Below, piece by piece: positions 32,447 through 41,251 of a stretch of DNA of 64,000 nt (position 1 is the first letter of the stretch; every line of letters begins with the position of its first letter). The stretch covers positions 62,266-126,265 of the forward strand of contig NZ_LXYI01000008.1 of the NCBI RefSeq assembly GCF_001650875.1, given 5' to 3'. The notes under the pieces are model-generated. The model ran no database searches. It had not been told where the DNA came from and worked only from the letters and a program-made list of their open reading frames with translations. Source of the DNA: Sulfitobacter sp. EhC04. Its GTDB lineage: Bacteria > Pseudomonadota > Alphaproteobacteria > Rhodobacterales > Rhodobacteraceae. Both the position numbers and the translations under genes were made by a program.

Positions 32447-35400
32447 CTAATGAAAATCCCGCGACTTGGGGATCACCCGCACATCGCGCGGATGCCGCCG
32501 CCCGCCGACCTGCCCCGGTATCGGATACGTCACCTCGTCGCCCCGGACAAAGGCCTGCGGCAGCTCTTCGTCCGCCAGCCCGTCCAGCCGCGCGGTCCGG
32601 TTCTCCAGCCGGTCTGCCACCACATGGATGACCCGCCCATCCGTCTGCACCCGACCATGCACCACCATCAATCGCGCCGACATGATCACCGGGCGGAACT
32701 GCTCGAAAAGCTTGGGCCAGATCACCAGGTTGGCCACCCCTGCCTCATCCTCCAGCGTGATGAAACAAACCCCCTTGGCGCTGCCGGGCTTCTGCCGCAC
32801 CAGCACCAGCCCCGCCAGCGACACCCTTTGCCCATGCCGCATCGACGGCAATTGATCGGTGCAGGAGAACCCCTGCCGCCGCAGGCTGGCCCGGAAAAAG
32901 GACATCGGATGCGCCTTCAGCGACAGCCGCAGCGTCTGGTAATCCGCCACCACATGCTCCGTGCTTGGCATCCGGGGCAGGGCCACCACCGGCTCGGCCC
33001 CCTCGTCACCCGCTGCCGCATGGGCAAAGATCGGCAGATCGGGCGCATCCTTCAACCCCTGCGCCTGCCACAGCCCCTGCCGCCGGTCTATCCCCAAGGA
33101 GCGCATGGCATCCGCCGCCGCCAGCCTGCGCACAGTACCCCGATCCAGCCGCGCCCGTGTTTTCAGTTCCGCCACATCGGCAAAGGGCACATCCCGCACC
33201 GCCCCGATCCGCTGGCCTGCCGCCTCGCGCATCCCGTCCACCTGCCGGAACCCCAGCCGCAGGGCAAAACCCTCCCCGCAGGGTTCCAGCGTGCAATCCC
33301 AACCGGAATAATTCACATCCACTCCGCGCACCTCGACCCCATGCTCGCGCGCATCCCGCACGATCTGCGCGGGTGCATAAAACCCCATGGGCTGCGCATT
33401 CAGCAGCGCACAGGCAAAGGCCGCCGGATAATGGCACTTCATCCAGGACGACACATAGACCAGCTTGGCGAAACTCGCCGCATGGCTCTCGGGAAAGCCG
33501 TAATCGCCGAACCCCTTGATCTGGTCGAAACACCGCCGCGCGAAATCCTCGTCATAGCCGCGCTTGACCATCCGGCCCACCATCTTGTTCTGCAGGGTCT
33601 CGATGGTGCCGCGCGACCGGAAGGTCGCCATCGCCTTGCGCAACTCATTCGCCTCCCTGGCGGAGAACTGCGCCGCATCAATGGCGATCTTCATCGCCTG
33701 CTCCTGAAAGATCGGCACCCCCAAGGTGCGGCCAAGGATCTTAAGAAGTTCATCCTGCGGATGTTGCGGCCCTGGTGCCGGATAGCTGACTCCTTCAATC
33801 CCCTGCCGTCGCCGCAGGAACGGATGCACCATGTCGCCCTGGATCGGTCCGGGCCGCACGATTGCCACTTCGATCACCAGGTCATAGAAGGTGCGCGGAC
33901 GCAGCTTGGGCAGCATCGCCATCTGCGCCCGGCTCTCCACCTGAAACACACCAAGGCTGTCGCCGGCGCAGAGCATGTCATAGGTTGCCGCATCATCCGA
34001 CGGGACGCTGGCCAGATCGTGATCGACCCCGTGATGCGCCCGCATCAGGTCAAAGCATTTGGCAATGCAGGTCAGCATCCCCAGCGCCAGAATATCGACC
34101 TTGAAAATCCCCAGCGCGTCGATGTCGTCCTTGTCCCACTCGATAAAGGACCGTTCCGGCATCGCGCCATTGCCGATCGGCACCATCTCGGTCAGGGGCC
34201 GCTCGGTCAGAATGAAACCGCCCACATGCTGGCTCAGATGCCGCGGCATGCCGGTCATCTCGCGGGCCAGGGCGATCACCCTGCGCAGATAGGGGTCCGA
34301 CAGGTCCAGCCCTGCCTCCTTGACCCGGCCCTCGGCCATCTCGGCCTCGAAACTGCCCCAGACTGTGCCCGCCAGCCGCGCCGTCACATCCTCGCTCAAC
34401 CCCATCGCCTTGCCGACCTCGCGAATGGCAGAGCGGGGGCGATAATGGATCACGGTGGCACAAAGCCCCGCCCGGTCGCGCCCGTATTTGGCATACATGT
34501 ACTGGATCACCTCCTCGCGCCGGGCATGTTCGAAATCCACGTCGATGTCGGGCGGCTCATCGCGCTCCTCGCTCAGGAAACGCTCGAACAGCACGTCATG
34601 CTCCTCGGGGTCCACCGCCGTGATCCCGAGGCAGAAGCACACCGCCGAATTGGCCGCCGACCCGCGCCCCTGGCACAGGATCGGCGGCTGCGCCTCCTCG
34701 CGGGCAAAGCGCACGATGTCGTTGATGGTCAGGAAATACCGCGCGATCTTCTTTGATCGGATCAGCGCGAATTCCTTTTCGATGATCCCCCTGATCCGCG
34801 CCGACACACCGTCGGGATAGCGCCGCGCGGCCCCCTCCCATGTCAGCTTTTCCAGAGCCTCCTGCGCGGTCAGGCCCGCCACCTCGATCTCATGGGGATA
34901 TTCGTAGCGCAGGTCATCCAGCGAAAAGCTGCAGGCATCCGCCACCGCCCGCGTGGCGCGGATCGCCTCAGGCCAGGCGGCGAACAGGCGGCACATCTCG
35001 CCCGGCGACTTCAGGTAACGCTCCGCATTGGCCTCCAGCGCGAAACCGGCCCGCGCAATGGTGGTGCCCTCGCGAATGCAGGTCATCACATCCTGAAGCG
35101 GCCGCCGCTGCGGCGCATGATAAAGCACGTCGTTGGTCGCCAGCAGCCCCAGGCCATGCGCCCGCGCGACCCCCTCCAGCCGGGCGATACGCGCCACATC
35201 GTCCCCGCGATAGAGATAGGCCGCGCCGACGTACCGCATCCCCGGCAGGGCCCGCACCAGCCGCGCCAACCCCGCCTCGAACAGGTCCAGCCGCTCGGGC
35301 GGCATCACGATCAACTCCAGCCCCTCGGCATGGGCGGCCAGCATCTCCAGCGTCAGGTGGGTCTCACCCTTTTCCTGCCAACCGCCCTCCAGATCCGCCA

Positions 35401-35758
35401 TCTTGCCCTTGCTCAGCAAGGTGGAGAGCCGGGCATAGGCCGCCACGTCACGCGGATAGGCCAGCAGATGCGTGCCGCACATCAGGACCAACCGCGCCCC
35501 GATCACCGGGCGCACCCTGGCCTTCTTTGCCTCGGTATGGACCCGGACAACCCCCGCCAGCGTGTTGTGATCCGTCACACCCATGGCGTCATAGCCCAGC
35601 AGATTCGCCGTCGCCGTCAGGTCCACCGCATCCGATGCCGCCCGCAAAAAGGAAAAGCAACTCGCCAGCCCCAGTTCCACATAGGGTGCCGGATCATGCC
35701 GCCGAAACGGGTCCTCCGCCTCAAGCGTGCGCCGCTTATGACCATCCTGCTGCGGCAT
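32447..35758 (-). CDS. dnaE2: error-prone DNA polymerase DnaE2
   Basis: C-family DNA polymerase of 1103 aa that does translesion synthesis with ImuB in the SOS response. The N-terminal PHP domain starts YVELGLASCFSFLRAASDAV. The polymerase core has CQGRGSAANSAVCFCLGIT and ERFLSEERDEPPDIDVDFEH (the catalytic Asp residues), followed by FILTERPLTEMVPIGNGAMP. A helix-hairpin-helix and OB domain fill the C-terminus (SLAGLVLVRQKPGSAKGVCF). It is the last gene of the imuA-imuB-dnaE2 operon. GGGAGG lies before the ATG at 35758. It should be induced by DNA damage through LexA. Confidence 0.96.
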   Translation of the reverse strand: MPQQDGHKRRTLEAEDPFRRHDPAPYVELGLASCFSFLRAASDAVDLTATANLLGYDAMGVTDHNTLAGVVRVHTEAKKARVRPVIGARLVLMCGTHLLAYPRDVAAYARLSTLLSKGKMADLEGGWQEKGETHLTLEMLAAHAEGLELIVMPPERLDLFEAGLARLVRALPGMRYVGAAYLYRGDDVARIARLEGVARAHGLGLLATNDVLYHAPQRRPLQDVMTCIREGTTIARAGFALEANAERYLKSPGEMCRLFAAWPEAIRATRAVADACSFSLDDLRYEYPHEIEVAGLTAQEALEKLTWEGAARRYPDGVSARIRGIIEKEFALIRSKKIARYFLTINDIVRFAREEAQPPILCQGRGSAANSAVCFCLGITAVDPEEHDVLFERFLSEERDEPPDIDVDFEHARREEVIQYMYAKYGRDRAGLCATVIHYRPRSAIREVGKAMGLSEDVTARLAGTVWGSFEAEMAEGRVKEAGLDLSDPYLRRVIALAREMTGMPRHLSQHVGGFILTERPLTEMVPIGNGAMPERSFIEWDKDDIDALGIFKVDILALGMLTCIAKCFDLMRAHHGVDHDLASVPSDDAATYDMLCAGDSLGVFQVESRAQMAMLPKLRPRTFYDLVIEVAIVRPGPIQGDMVHPFLRRRQGIEGVSYPAPGPQHPQDELLKILGRTLGVPIFQEQAMKIAIDAAQFSAREANELRKAMATFRSRGTIETLQNKMVGRMVKRGYDEDFARRCFDQIKGFGDYGFPESHAASFAKLVYVSSWMKCHYPAAFACALLNAQPMGFYAPAQIVRDAREHGVEVRGVDVNYSGWDCTLEPCGEGFALRLGFRQVDGMREAAGQRIGAVRDVPFADVAELKTRARLDRGTVRRLAAADAMRSLGIDRRQGLWQAQGLKDAPDLPIFAHAAAGDEGAEPVVALPRMPSTEHVVADYQTLRLSLKAHPMSFFRASLRRQGFSCTDQLPSMRHGQRVSLAGLVLVRQKPGSAKGVCFITLEDEAGVANLVIWPKLFEQFRPVIMSARLMVVHGRVQTDGRVIHVVADRLENRTARLDGLADEELPQAFVRGDEVTYPIPGQVGGRRHPRDVRVIPKSRDFH

Positions 35759-35862
35759 TCACGCCTCCCGCGCCAGAACCTCGCGGTCTGCCGTCCTTTC
35801 TTTTTGGCTCAAAATATCCCTGCACTGCCGCCCGACCCGCAGATGCCCCCACGGGCAAACCA

Positions 35863-37407
35863 TCACGGGAAAATCCCATGCAGAAACCAATGCGGATCGC
35901 CGCCGCGCCCGTCCCCCAGTATCCCCTCGCGGAACAGCCAGAAGCGTCGCCCGTCCGTGACCTCGACCTTGTAATAATCCCGCAGCCGGGTGCCGGGCCG
36001 GTCGCGCCACCATTCCGGCGCGATCCGTTCCGGCCCCTCGTGCCGCGCGGTCAGATAGGCCACCCGCCGCCATCGAAACCGCGCCGGCGGGCCCTCTGGC
36101 ACGGCATAAAGCACCGCAATCTCCTCGGGCTGGACCAACAGCCGCAAAGGACGCTCGCGCATCAGCACCGGGGCCTCGCGCATGATAGATCCCAGCGCGG
36201 GCACCTGCGCCTCCACCCGCTCGGGCAGATGGCTCTCCACCCAGTTGGACCAGGTGACCTTGCCCGGTCCCAGCCGGGCCGCCAGCCGATCCAGCAGCGC
36301 CGCCACGTCCCGGCCCGCATCGCGCTGCCCATCCAGCCTGTCCTGATGCAGCGCCAGCGGTTCCACCGCCAGCGCCTCCAGCGTCAACAGGTCAAACCCG
36401 AAACCGGGGTCGATCCCCTCGGTCTTGCCGCTCAGCAACCGCAACAGATGCGCCGGATCGCGGCTGGCCTGTGCCAAGGCCACATCGCGGCTGCGCCATT
36501 CCCCATCCACCCGGTAGATCGTCAGCCGCAACCGCCGCGCGCCGCGCTCGGCCCGCGCCAGTTGCGCGCAGAGGTCCGACGCCAGCGCATCAAGATGCGG
36601 CACCGGGTCGATCACCGGCTCGGCCAGCCGTGCCCGCACCAGCCAGCGCGGCACCTCTGCCGGGGCGTTCAGCGGATCGCTTTGCCGGCCCAGCGCGCGG
36701 TCCAGCAGCACCAGCGGGTTGATGTCCCCGGCCAGCCGGTCGAACCGCCGCATCAGCGCCACCCGTGGCACCTGCATCAGCGCGCCCAGCGTCTTGAGAC
36801 CCAGCCGCGTCAGCAAACGCACCGTATCCTCTTCCAGCCGCAGCGCCGCCACCGGCAGGGGGGCCAGCGCCACCTCAAGGTCCTGCGGCCCGCAGATCAC
36901 CTGCCCCGCACCGTGCCGCGCCAGCATCCGTGCGGCGCCCCGCGTGGGGGCCAGGGCCAGCCGCGCCGACAGCCCCTGCATCCGGAACCGCACCGCCATA
37001 TCGCGCAGCATCGCGCGCTCGCCCCCGAAAAGATGCGCCGCGCCGGTTACATCCATCACGATCCCCGAGGTGCCGTCACGTACCGTCCAGGGGCACCAGC
37101 GCCGCGCCCATTGCGCCACCCGGTCCAGCAGTGCGACATCGCCCTGCGGGTCGGCCTGCTCCACATGCAGATCGGGGTGGATCGCCTGCACATCGACCAC
37201 CCGCGCCCCCCATGCGATGCCACGCTGCACCGCACAGGCGCTCAGCGCATGGATGACCGGCCCGTGCCTGCCCTGGATGGCCAGCACCACCGGCACCTCA
37301 TCCCCCGGCAAACTGCGCTGCTGCGCCGTGATCCTGCGCCATCGGTCCATCGCCAGATCGGGGAACCAGACAAAGACGATCCGCGCGCCCTGCGGCACGG
37401 GGGTCAC
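35863..37407 (-). CDS. imuB: ImuB, inactive Y-family polymerase of the mutasome
   Basis: Y-family DNA polymerase relative of 514 aa that links DnaE2 to the beta clamp. The N-terminus has IVFVWFPDLAMDRWRR, where active polymerases have the DxD catalytic motif; that Asp pair is missing here, as in ImuB proteins generally. It also has GIVMDVTGAAHLFGGE and a long non-catalytic C-terminal part. GTG at 37407 is preceded by GGGAGG seven bases upstream and is preferred over the much longer open frame. It overlaps the end of imuA by 110 bp in a different frame. Confidence 0.88.
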   Translation of the reverse strand: MTPVPQGARIVFVWFPDLAMDRWRRITAQQRSLPGDEVPVVLAIQGRHGPVIHALSACAVQRGIAWGARVVDVQAIHPDLHVEQADPQGDVALLDRVAQWARRWCPWTVRDGTSGIVMDVTGAAHLFGGERAMLRDMAVRFRMQGLSARLALAPTRGAARMLARHGAGQVICGPQDLEVALAPLPVAALRLEEDTVRLLTRLGLKTLGALMQVPRVALMRRFDRLAGDINPLVLLDRALGRQSDPLNAPAEVPRWLVRARLAEPVIDPVPHLDALASDLCAQLARAERGARRLRLTIYRVDGEWRSRDVALAQASRDPAHLLRLLSGKTEGIDPGFGFDLLTLEALAVEPLALHQDRLDGQRDAGRDVAALLDRLAARLGPGKVTWSNWVESHLPERVEAQVPALGSIMREAPVLMRERPLRLLVQPEEIAVLYAVPEGPPARFRWRRVAYLTARHEGPERIAPEWWRDRPGTRLRDYYKVEVTDGRRFWLFREGILGDGRGGDPHWFLHGIFP

Positions 37408-38032
37408 AAGACGCCTCCCACACCCCCGGTGCCCGGCCGCGCGCGCGAAACAGATCGGCCTCCCACCGGGGATCGCCAGGGGCCTGCGGGTTCCACAGAT
37501 GCCGGGCGGAGGGCAGCGAATGCAGCCGCCAGCGTTCGCGCGCCGCCGACAGCGCACCGTGATCGCCCGACCTGATCAGCCAGATCGGCACCTTTGCCGC
37601 CTCTGCCCGCAGCGCCAGCCGCTTGGTCGCGGTAAAGCTCAGCACCTCGGGTGCGCCGTGGATCTCGCCCACAACGGCGGACAGGCCCGCGCATCCCGCC
37701 GCTTCCTCCATCGTCCAGAGCACATCGCGCGGATGATTGACCTCGACCCGCAGGATCGGCGCACGCACCCCGAAGCCGCGCAGCGCAGGCCCGTAAAGCT
37801 GCCCGTTCTCGCGCCGCGCCATCCGGTCGCTGACCCACAGCACCGGGTCCGTGCTGTCGGGCAGGGCCGCCAGGACAAAACCCGTCACAGCCGCATCGAA
37901 CGGCCCGCCCGCCAGCACGTCGCGCAGCACGGCGGCATCCGCCGCACCCGCCTTTCCGGGGGCTGCAACGGGTTGGATCAGATGTTTGTCCGACAGGGCA
38001 ATCACCTGCCCAAGAGGAGAATCGGGTGGCAT
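37298..38032 (-). CDS. imuA: ImuA, RecA-like component of the mutasome
   Basis: Protein of 244 aa in the ImuA/SulA-like group, distantly related to RecA, that acts with ImuB and DnaE2. Family parts: LADVLAGGPFDAA-type opening, FVLAALPDSTDPVLWVSDR, GVRAPILRVEVNHPRDVLWT and PIWLIRSGDHGALSAARERW. The ATG at 38032 follows GGAGGG; another ATG four codons upstream is possible. The SOS box begins about 15 bp before the start, so the LexA site overlaps the promoter region. The last 36 codons overlap imuB in another frame, and both readings look protein-like. Confidence 0.87.
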   Translation of the reverse strand: MPPDSPLGQVIALSDKHLIQPVAAPGKAGAADAAVLRDVLAGGPFDAAVTGFVLAALPDSTDPVLWVSDRMARRENGQLYGPALRGFGVRAPILRVEVNHPRDVLWTMEEAAGCAGLSAVVGEIHGAPEVLSFTATKRLALRAEAAKVPIWLIRSGDHGALSAARERWRLHSLPSARHLWNPQAPGDPRWEADLFRARGRAPGVWEASCDPRAAGRADRLCLVPRSGDGPMAQDHGAAAQFAGG

Positions 38033-38045
38033 GCATCCCTCCATT

Positions 38046-38060
38046 GTTCATGTTTTGTTC
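38046..38060. promoter_or_regulatory. LexA (SOS) box before imuA
   Basis: GTTCATGTTTTGTTC, an exact match to GTTC-N7-GTTC, the alphaproteobacterial LexA operator. It lies 14 bp upstream of the imuA start. I found no other exact match near the remaining genes of this operon, so the three genes are probably driven from this site. Confidence 0.9.
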
Positions 38061-38199
38061 TAATTGAAAAGCCCCCCAGACACCAGCAAACTTTCGGCGC
38101 TTCCCTCAGAAAAACGGCAAGGTCCGGCCAGGCATCGCACAACGGACCGGCCATGGGCGCTTGCGCCCCATCGCCCGACCAGTACCATTTTTTCGAAGT

Positions 38200-38706
38200 T
38201 TACGAACGCGAGGCCAGCATCGACCGCGAGTGCGCGATCAGCTTGTCGAGCATCATGTCAAAGCTCTCCACTTCCGCCAGGCTCAGGGGCTCCAGAACCT
38301 TCTCATTCCGGTCGAGGACATGCGCCATGACCCGATCATACAAAGCGAGCCCGGTCGAGGTCAGCTTCAGCGCCACCGCGCGCCCGTCATGCGGGTCGGT
38401 GGTATCGACGACCAGAAACTTGGCGGTAAGTTGCTTGATCACCCTGCTCAGCTGGCTCTTGTCCATCAACAGGATATCGGCAACATCGCCGGCCCGCACA
38501 GGTTGATGCGATTTGACCACCGCCAGCACACGCCACGCTGTAAGGCTTACCTGGAACAACTCCTCGGACCAGCCACTTGCGGACCGGCCTCCGATCGCTT
38601 CCAGAGTATGCAATTTGAACGTGATGACATCCTCAATTCCGGTGACCACAGGATGTTTCCCGCGCGGCACCTCGAATGCACCCGAAGTGTCAAAGTCATT
38701 TGACAT
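38200..38706 (-). CDS. MarR-family regulator
   Basis: Winged-helix regulator of 168 aa. The DNA-binding part is SLTAWRVLAVVKSHQPVRAG, then ILLMDKSQLSRVIKQLTAKF (recognition helix) and the wing VDTTDPHDGRAVALKLT (about residues 55-120). The ATG at 38706 fits; a 42-codon upstream extension looks random. It is divergent from the helicase gene and could sense a phenolic compound or oxidant. The target genes are unknown. Confidence 0.85.
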   Translation of the reverse strand: MSNDFDTSGAFEVPRGKHPVVTGIEDVITFKLHTLEAIGGRSASGWSEELFQVSLTAWRVLAVVKSHQPVRAGDVADILLMDKSQLSRVIKQLTAKFLVVDTTDPHDGRAVALKLTSTGLALYDRVMAHVLDRNEKVLEPLSLAEVESFDMMLDKLIAHSRSMLASRS

Positions 38707-38913
38707 TGCTTGCCTCCACCATGAGCAATCCGAATATAATGGACAATATCCATTACATTCAAGGGAAAATGCACAAACGCCCCTGTTTCGACGTTGAAAA
38801 GAACCCCATGTACAATTGCGCCCGAACAACATAAGGCCTGCCCAACCCCTTCAAAGGCCGCCTCCCCGGCCCCCTGTGCGGTGCACAGCGACCTCACGAA
38901 CAGGACAGACCCC

Positions 38914-41058
38914 GTGATTCAGACCATTGCCGACGCCCTTGCCGCCCAAGGCTACGATACCCTTACCCCCGTGCAGGAGGCCGTGACCGACCCCGCACTG
39001 GCCGAGGCGGACCTGCTGGTCTCGGCGCAAACCGGGTCGGGCAAGACCGTGGGCTTCGGCCTTGCCATCGCGCCCACCCTGCTGGGCGACCAGCCGCGCT
39101 TTGGCGCTGCCGGGGCGCCGCTGGCCCTGATCATCGCGCCCACCCGCGAACTGGCCATGCAGGTGGCCCGCGAAATCACCTGGCTCTATGGTCAGGCGGG
39201 GGCCGTGGTCACAACCTGCGTGGGCGGCATGGACCAACGCACCGAACGCCGCGCCCTGGACCGTGGCGCACATGTTGTCGTCGCAACCCCAGGGCGGCTG
39301 TGCGACCACATCAAGCGTGGCAACATCGACCTGTCCACCCTGCGCGCCGTGGTGCTGGACGAAGCGGACGAAATGCTCGACCTCGGCTTTCGCGAAGAAC
39401 TGGAATTCATCCTTTCCGAAGCCCCCGAAGACCGCCGGACCCTGATGTTCTCGGCCACCGTACCGGCGGCCATCGCCAAGCTGGCGCAATCCTACCAGAA
39501 GGACGCCCAGCGCATCGCGACCACGGGCGAGGCGCGCCAGCACAGCGACATCGAATACCGCGCCCTGAACGTGCACCCGCGTGACACCGAAAACGCCATC
39601 ATCAACGTGCTGCGGTTCTACGAGGCCAAGAATGCCATCGTGTTCTGCAACACCCGCGCCGCCGTGGCACGGCTGACCACCAAATTCACCAACCGCGGCT
39701 TTTCCGTCGTGGCCCTCTCGGGCGAGCTGACACAGTCAGAACGGACCAACGCGCTGCAGGCCCTGCGTGACGGGCGCGCGCGCGTCTGCATCGCCACCGA
39801 CGTGGCCGCACGCGGCATTGACCTGCCCAATCTCGAACTGGTGATCCACGCGGACCTGCCCAGCAACGCCGATACGCTGCTGCACCGCTCTGGCCGCACC
39901 GGGCGTGCCGGACGCAAGGGCGTCTCCGCCCTGATCGTGCCTGCCAAGATGAAGACCAAGGCCAACCGCCTGCTGGGCTGGGCCAAGCTCAAGGCCGAAT
40001 GGGCCTCCGCCCCCTCGGCCGAAGAGGTCAACGCCGCTGACGAGGCGCGCCTGCTCTCTGATCCCGCATGGGAAGCGCCCGTGCCGGAAGATGCCGCCGA
40101 TTTCGTCGCCAACCTGGTCGCGACCTACAGCGCCGAACAGCTTGCCACCGCTTTCGTCAACCTCTACCGCGCCCGCGCATCCTCGCCCGAGGATCTGGCC
40201 GACCCCGGATCAAAGGATGACAGCAAGCGCCCTGCCTTCGGCCCCTCCGTCTGGTTCTCTGTCAGCCAGGGCCGCAATGACGGGGCAGAGCCCCGCACGC
40301 TGCTGCCCATGCTGTGCCGCGCGGGCGACCTGACCAAGGACGACATCGGCGCAATCCGCGTGCAGGCCAGCCACAGCTTTGTGGAAATCCTCGCCAGTTC
40401 CGCCCCCAAGTTCCTCAATGCCCTCGGCCCCGACCGCACGGCAGAGGAAGGCGCGGTGGTCACTCAGCTGGACAAGGCCCCGGACCTGCCCAAGGGCGGG
40501 CCGAAGTCGGGCGCGCCACGCGGCCCGAAGCCCGGCGGCCCGAAGCCGCACCGCAAACCCGCCTATGATCCCGATGCGCCGTCGGCCCCAAGCAAGCCGC
40601 GCGCAACCGCTGCCGAAGCACCGATGGCCGAACAGCGTGCGGAAAGGCCGAAGTTCGATAAACCCAAATCTGACCGGCCCTTTTCCGGCAAGCCCGCCAA
40701 GCCCAAAGGCGAGCGCCCGCCAAAGTCGCACAAGACCGAACGCAGCCCGATGAAACCCGGCGCCGCACCAAAACCCAAATCGGATGGCACAGCCAAACCC
40801 AAGGCCAAGGCCGTATGGAAAAAAGACGCCGCGCCGACCGACGCGCCGCGCAAGCCCAAAGGCGCAAAGCCACCCTACAAGGGCAAGCCAGAGGGCAAAC
40901 CCGAAGGCAAGACCTATCAGCGCGCCTCTGACCCCTCCAAACGCTTCACCCCGCCGAACAAGATCGGCAAGCAGGGCGGCAAACCAGCCGGACGCGGCAA
41001 GACGGGCGGCGGTGATGCCACCCCGAAGCGCGGCAAGAGCAGCTTCCGGCCGAAGTGA
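38914..41058 (+). CDS. DEAD-box RNA helicase with DbpA-like domain and basic tail
   Basis: ATP-dependent RNA helicase of 714 aa. The core (about residues 1-370) has SAQTGSGKTVGFGL, APTRELAMQVAREIT, VVLDEADEMLDLGF (the DEAD box), FSATVPAAIAKLAQ and LHRSGRTGRAGRKGV. A DbpA/CsdA-type RNA-binding domain follows (about residues 440-520; PSVWFSVSQGRNDGAEPRTL). The last 180 residues are rich in Lys, Pro, Gly and Ala and probably bind RNA. Such proteins act in ribosome assembly and at low temperature. GTG at 38914 starts the reading of VIQTIADALAAQGYDTLTPV. A pair of double hairpins follows the gene. Confidence 0.93.
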   Translation: MIQTIADALAAQGYDTLTPVQEAVTDPALAEADLLVSAQTGSGKTVGFGLAIAPTLLGDQPRFGAAGAPLALIIAPTRELAMQVAREITWLYGQAGAVVTTCVGGMDQRTERRALDRGAHVVVATPGRLCDHIKRGNIDLSTLRAVVLDEADEMLDLGFREELEFILSEAPEDRRTLMFSATVPAAIAKLAQSYQKDAQRIATTGEARQHSDIEYRALNVHPRDTENAIINVLRFYEAKNAIVFCNTRAAVARLTTKFTNRGFSVVALSGELTQSERTNALQALRDGRARVCIATDVAARGIDLPNLELVIHADLPSNADTLLHRSGRTGRAGRKGVSALIVPAKMKTKANRLLGWAKLKAEWASAPSAEEVNAADEARLLSDPAWEAPVPEDAADFVANLVATYSAEQLATAFVNLYRARASSPEDLADPGSKDDSKRPAFGPSVWFSVSQGRNDGAEPRTLLPMLCRAGDLTKDDIGAIRVQASHSFVEILASSAPKFLNALGPDRTAEEGAVVTQLDKAPDLPKGGPKSGAPRGPKPGGPKPHRKPAYDPDAPSAPSKPRATAAEAPMAEQRAERPKFDKPKSDRPFSGKPAKPKGERPPKSHKTERSPMKPGAAPKPKSDGTAKPKAKAVWKKDAAPTDAPRKPKGAKPPYKGKPEGKPEGKTYQRASDPSKRFTPPNKIGKQGGKPAGRGKTGGGDATPKRGKSSFRPK

Positions 41059-41097
41059 GCCTGCGAAGAACCGCGTTCGTTTGATGTAACAAAAGCC

Positions 41098-41140
41098 CGG
41101 AAATTTCAAAATTTCCGACACGTTTTCTTCAAAGAAAACG
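41098..41140. repeat. double-hairpin repeat, copy A
   Basis: Two neighbouring palindromes: CGGAAATTTCAAAATTTCCG (41098-41117) and CGTTTTCTTCAAAGAAAACG (41121-41140). It lies after the helicase stop and is near-identical to copy B. Each palindrome is symmetric, so it can end transcripts from both strands. Confidence 0.85.
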
Positions 41141-41195
41141 GACGGGGCAACACGCCTGCCCTGTACTACTCACGTTCGATACCATTCCACCGGAA

Positions 41196-41240
41196 CCGGA
41201 AATTTCAAAATTTCCGGCCCGATTTCTTCAAAGAAATCGG
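41196..41240. repeat. double-hairpin repeat, copy B
   Basis: GGAAATTTCAAAATTTCC framed by CC/GG (41196-41217), then CGATTTCTTCAAAGAAATCG framed by C/G (41219-41240). It lies 55 bp after copy A and 11 bp beyond the end of tauC on the other strand. The second stems of A and B differ by compensating changes at the base (CGTT/AACG against CGAT/ATCG), so pairing is kept. Confidence 0.85.
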
Positions 41241-41251
41241 AATAGTGCCGA

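Noticed and set aside
32363-37575. Long + strand open frames (797 and 911 codons) over dnaE2 and imuB
   Set aside because: They are antisense shadows of GC-rich genes, full of Arg, Pro and His runs, without ribosome sites or known domains. The minus strand encodes clear DnaE2 and ImuB.
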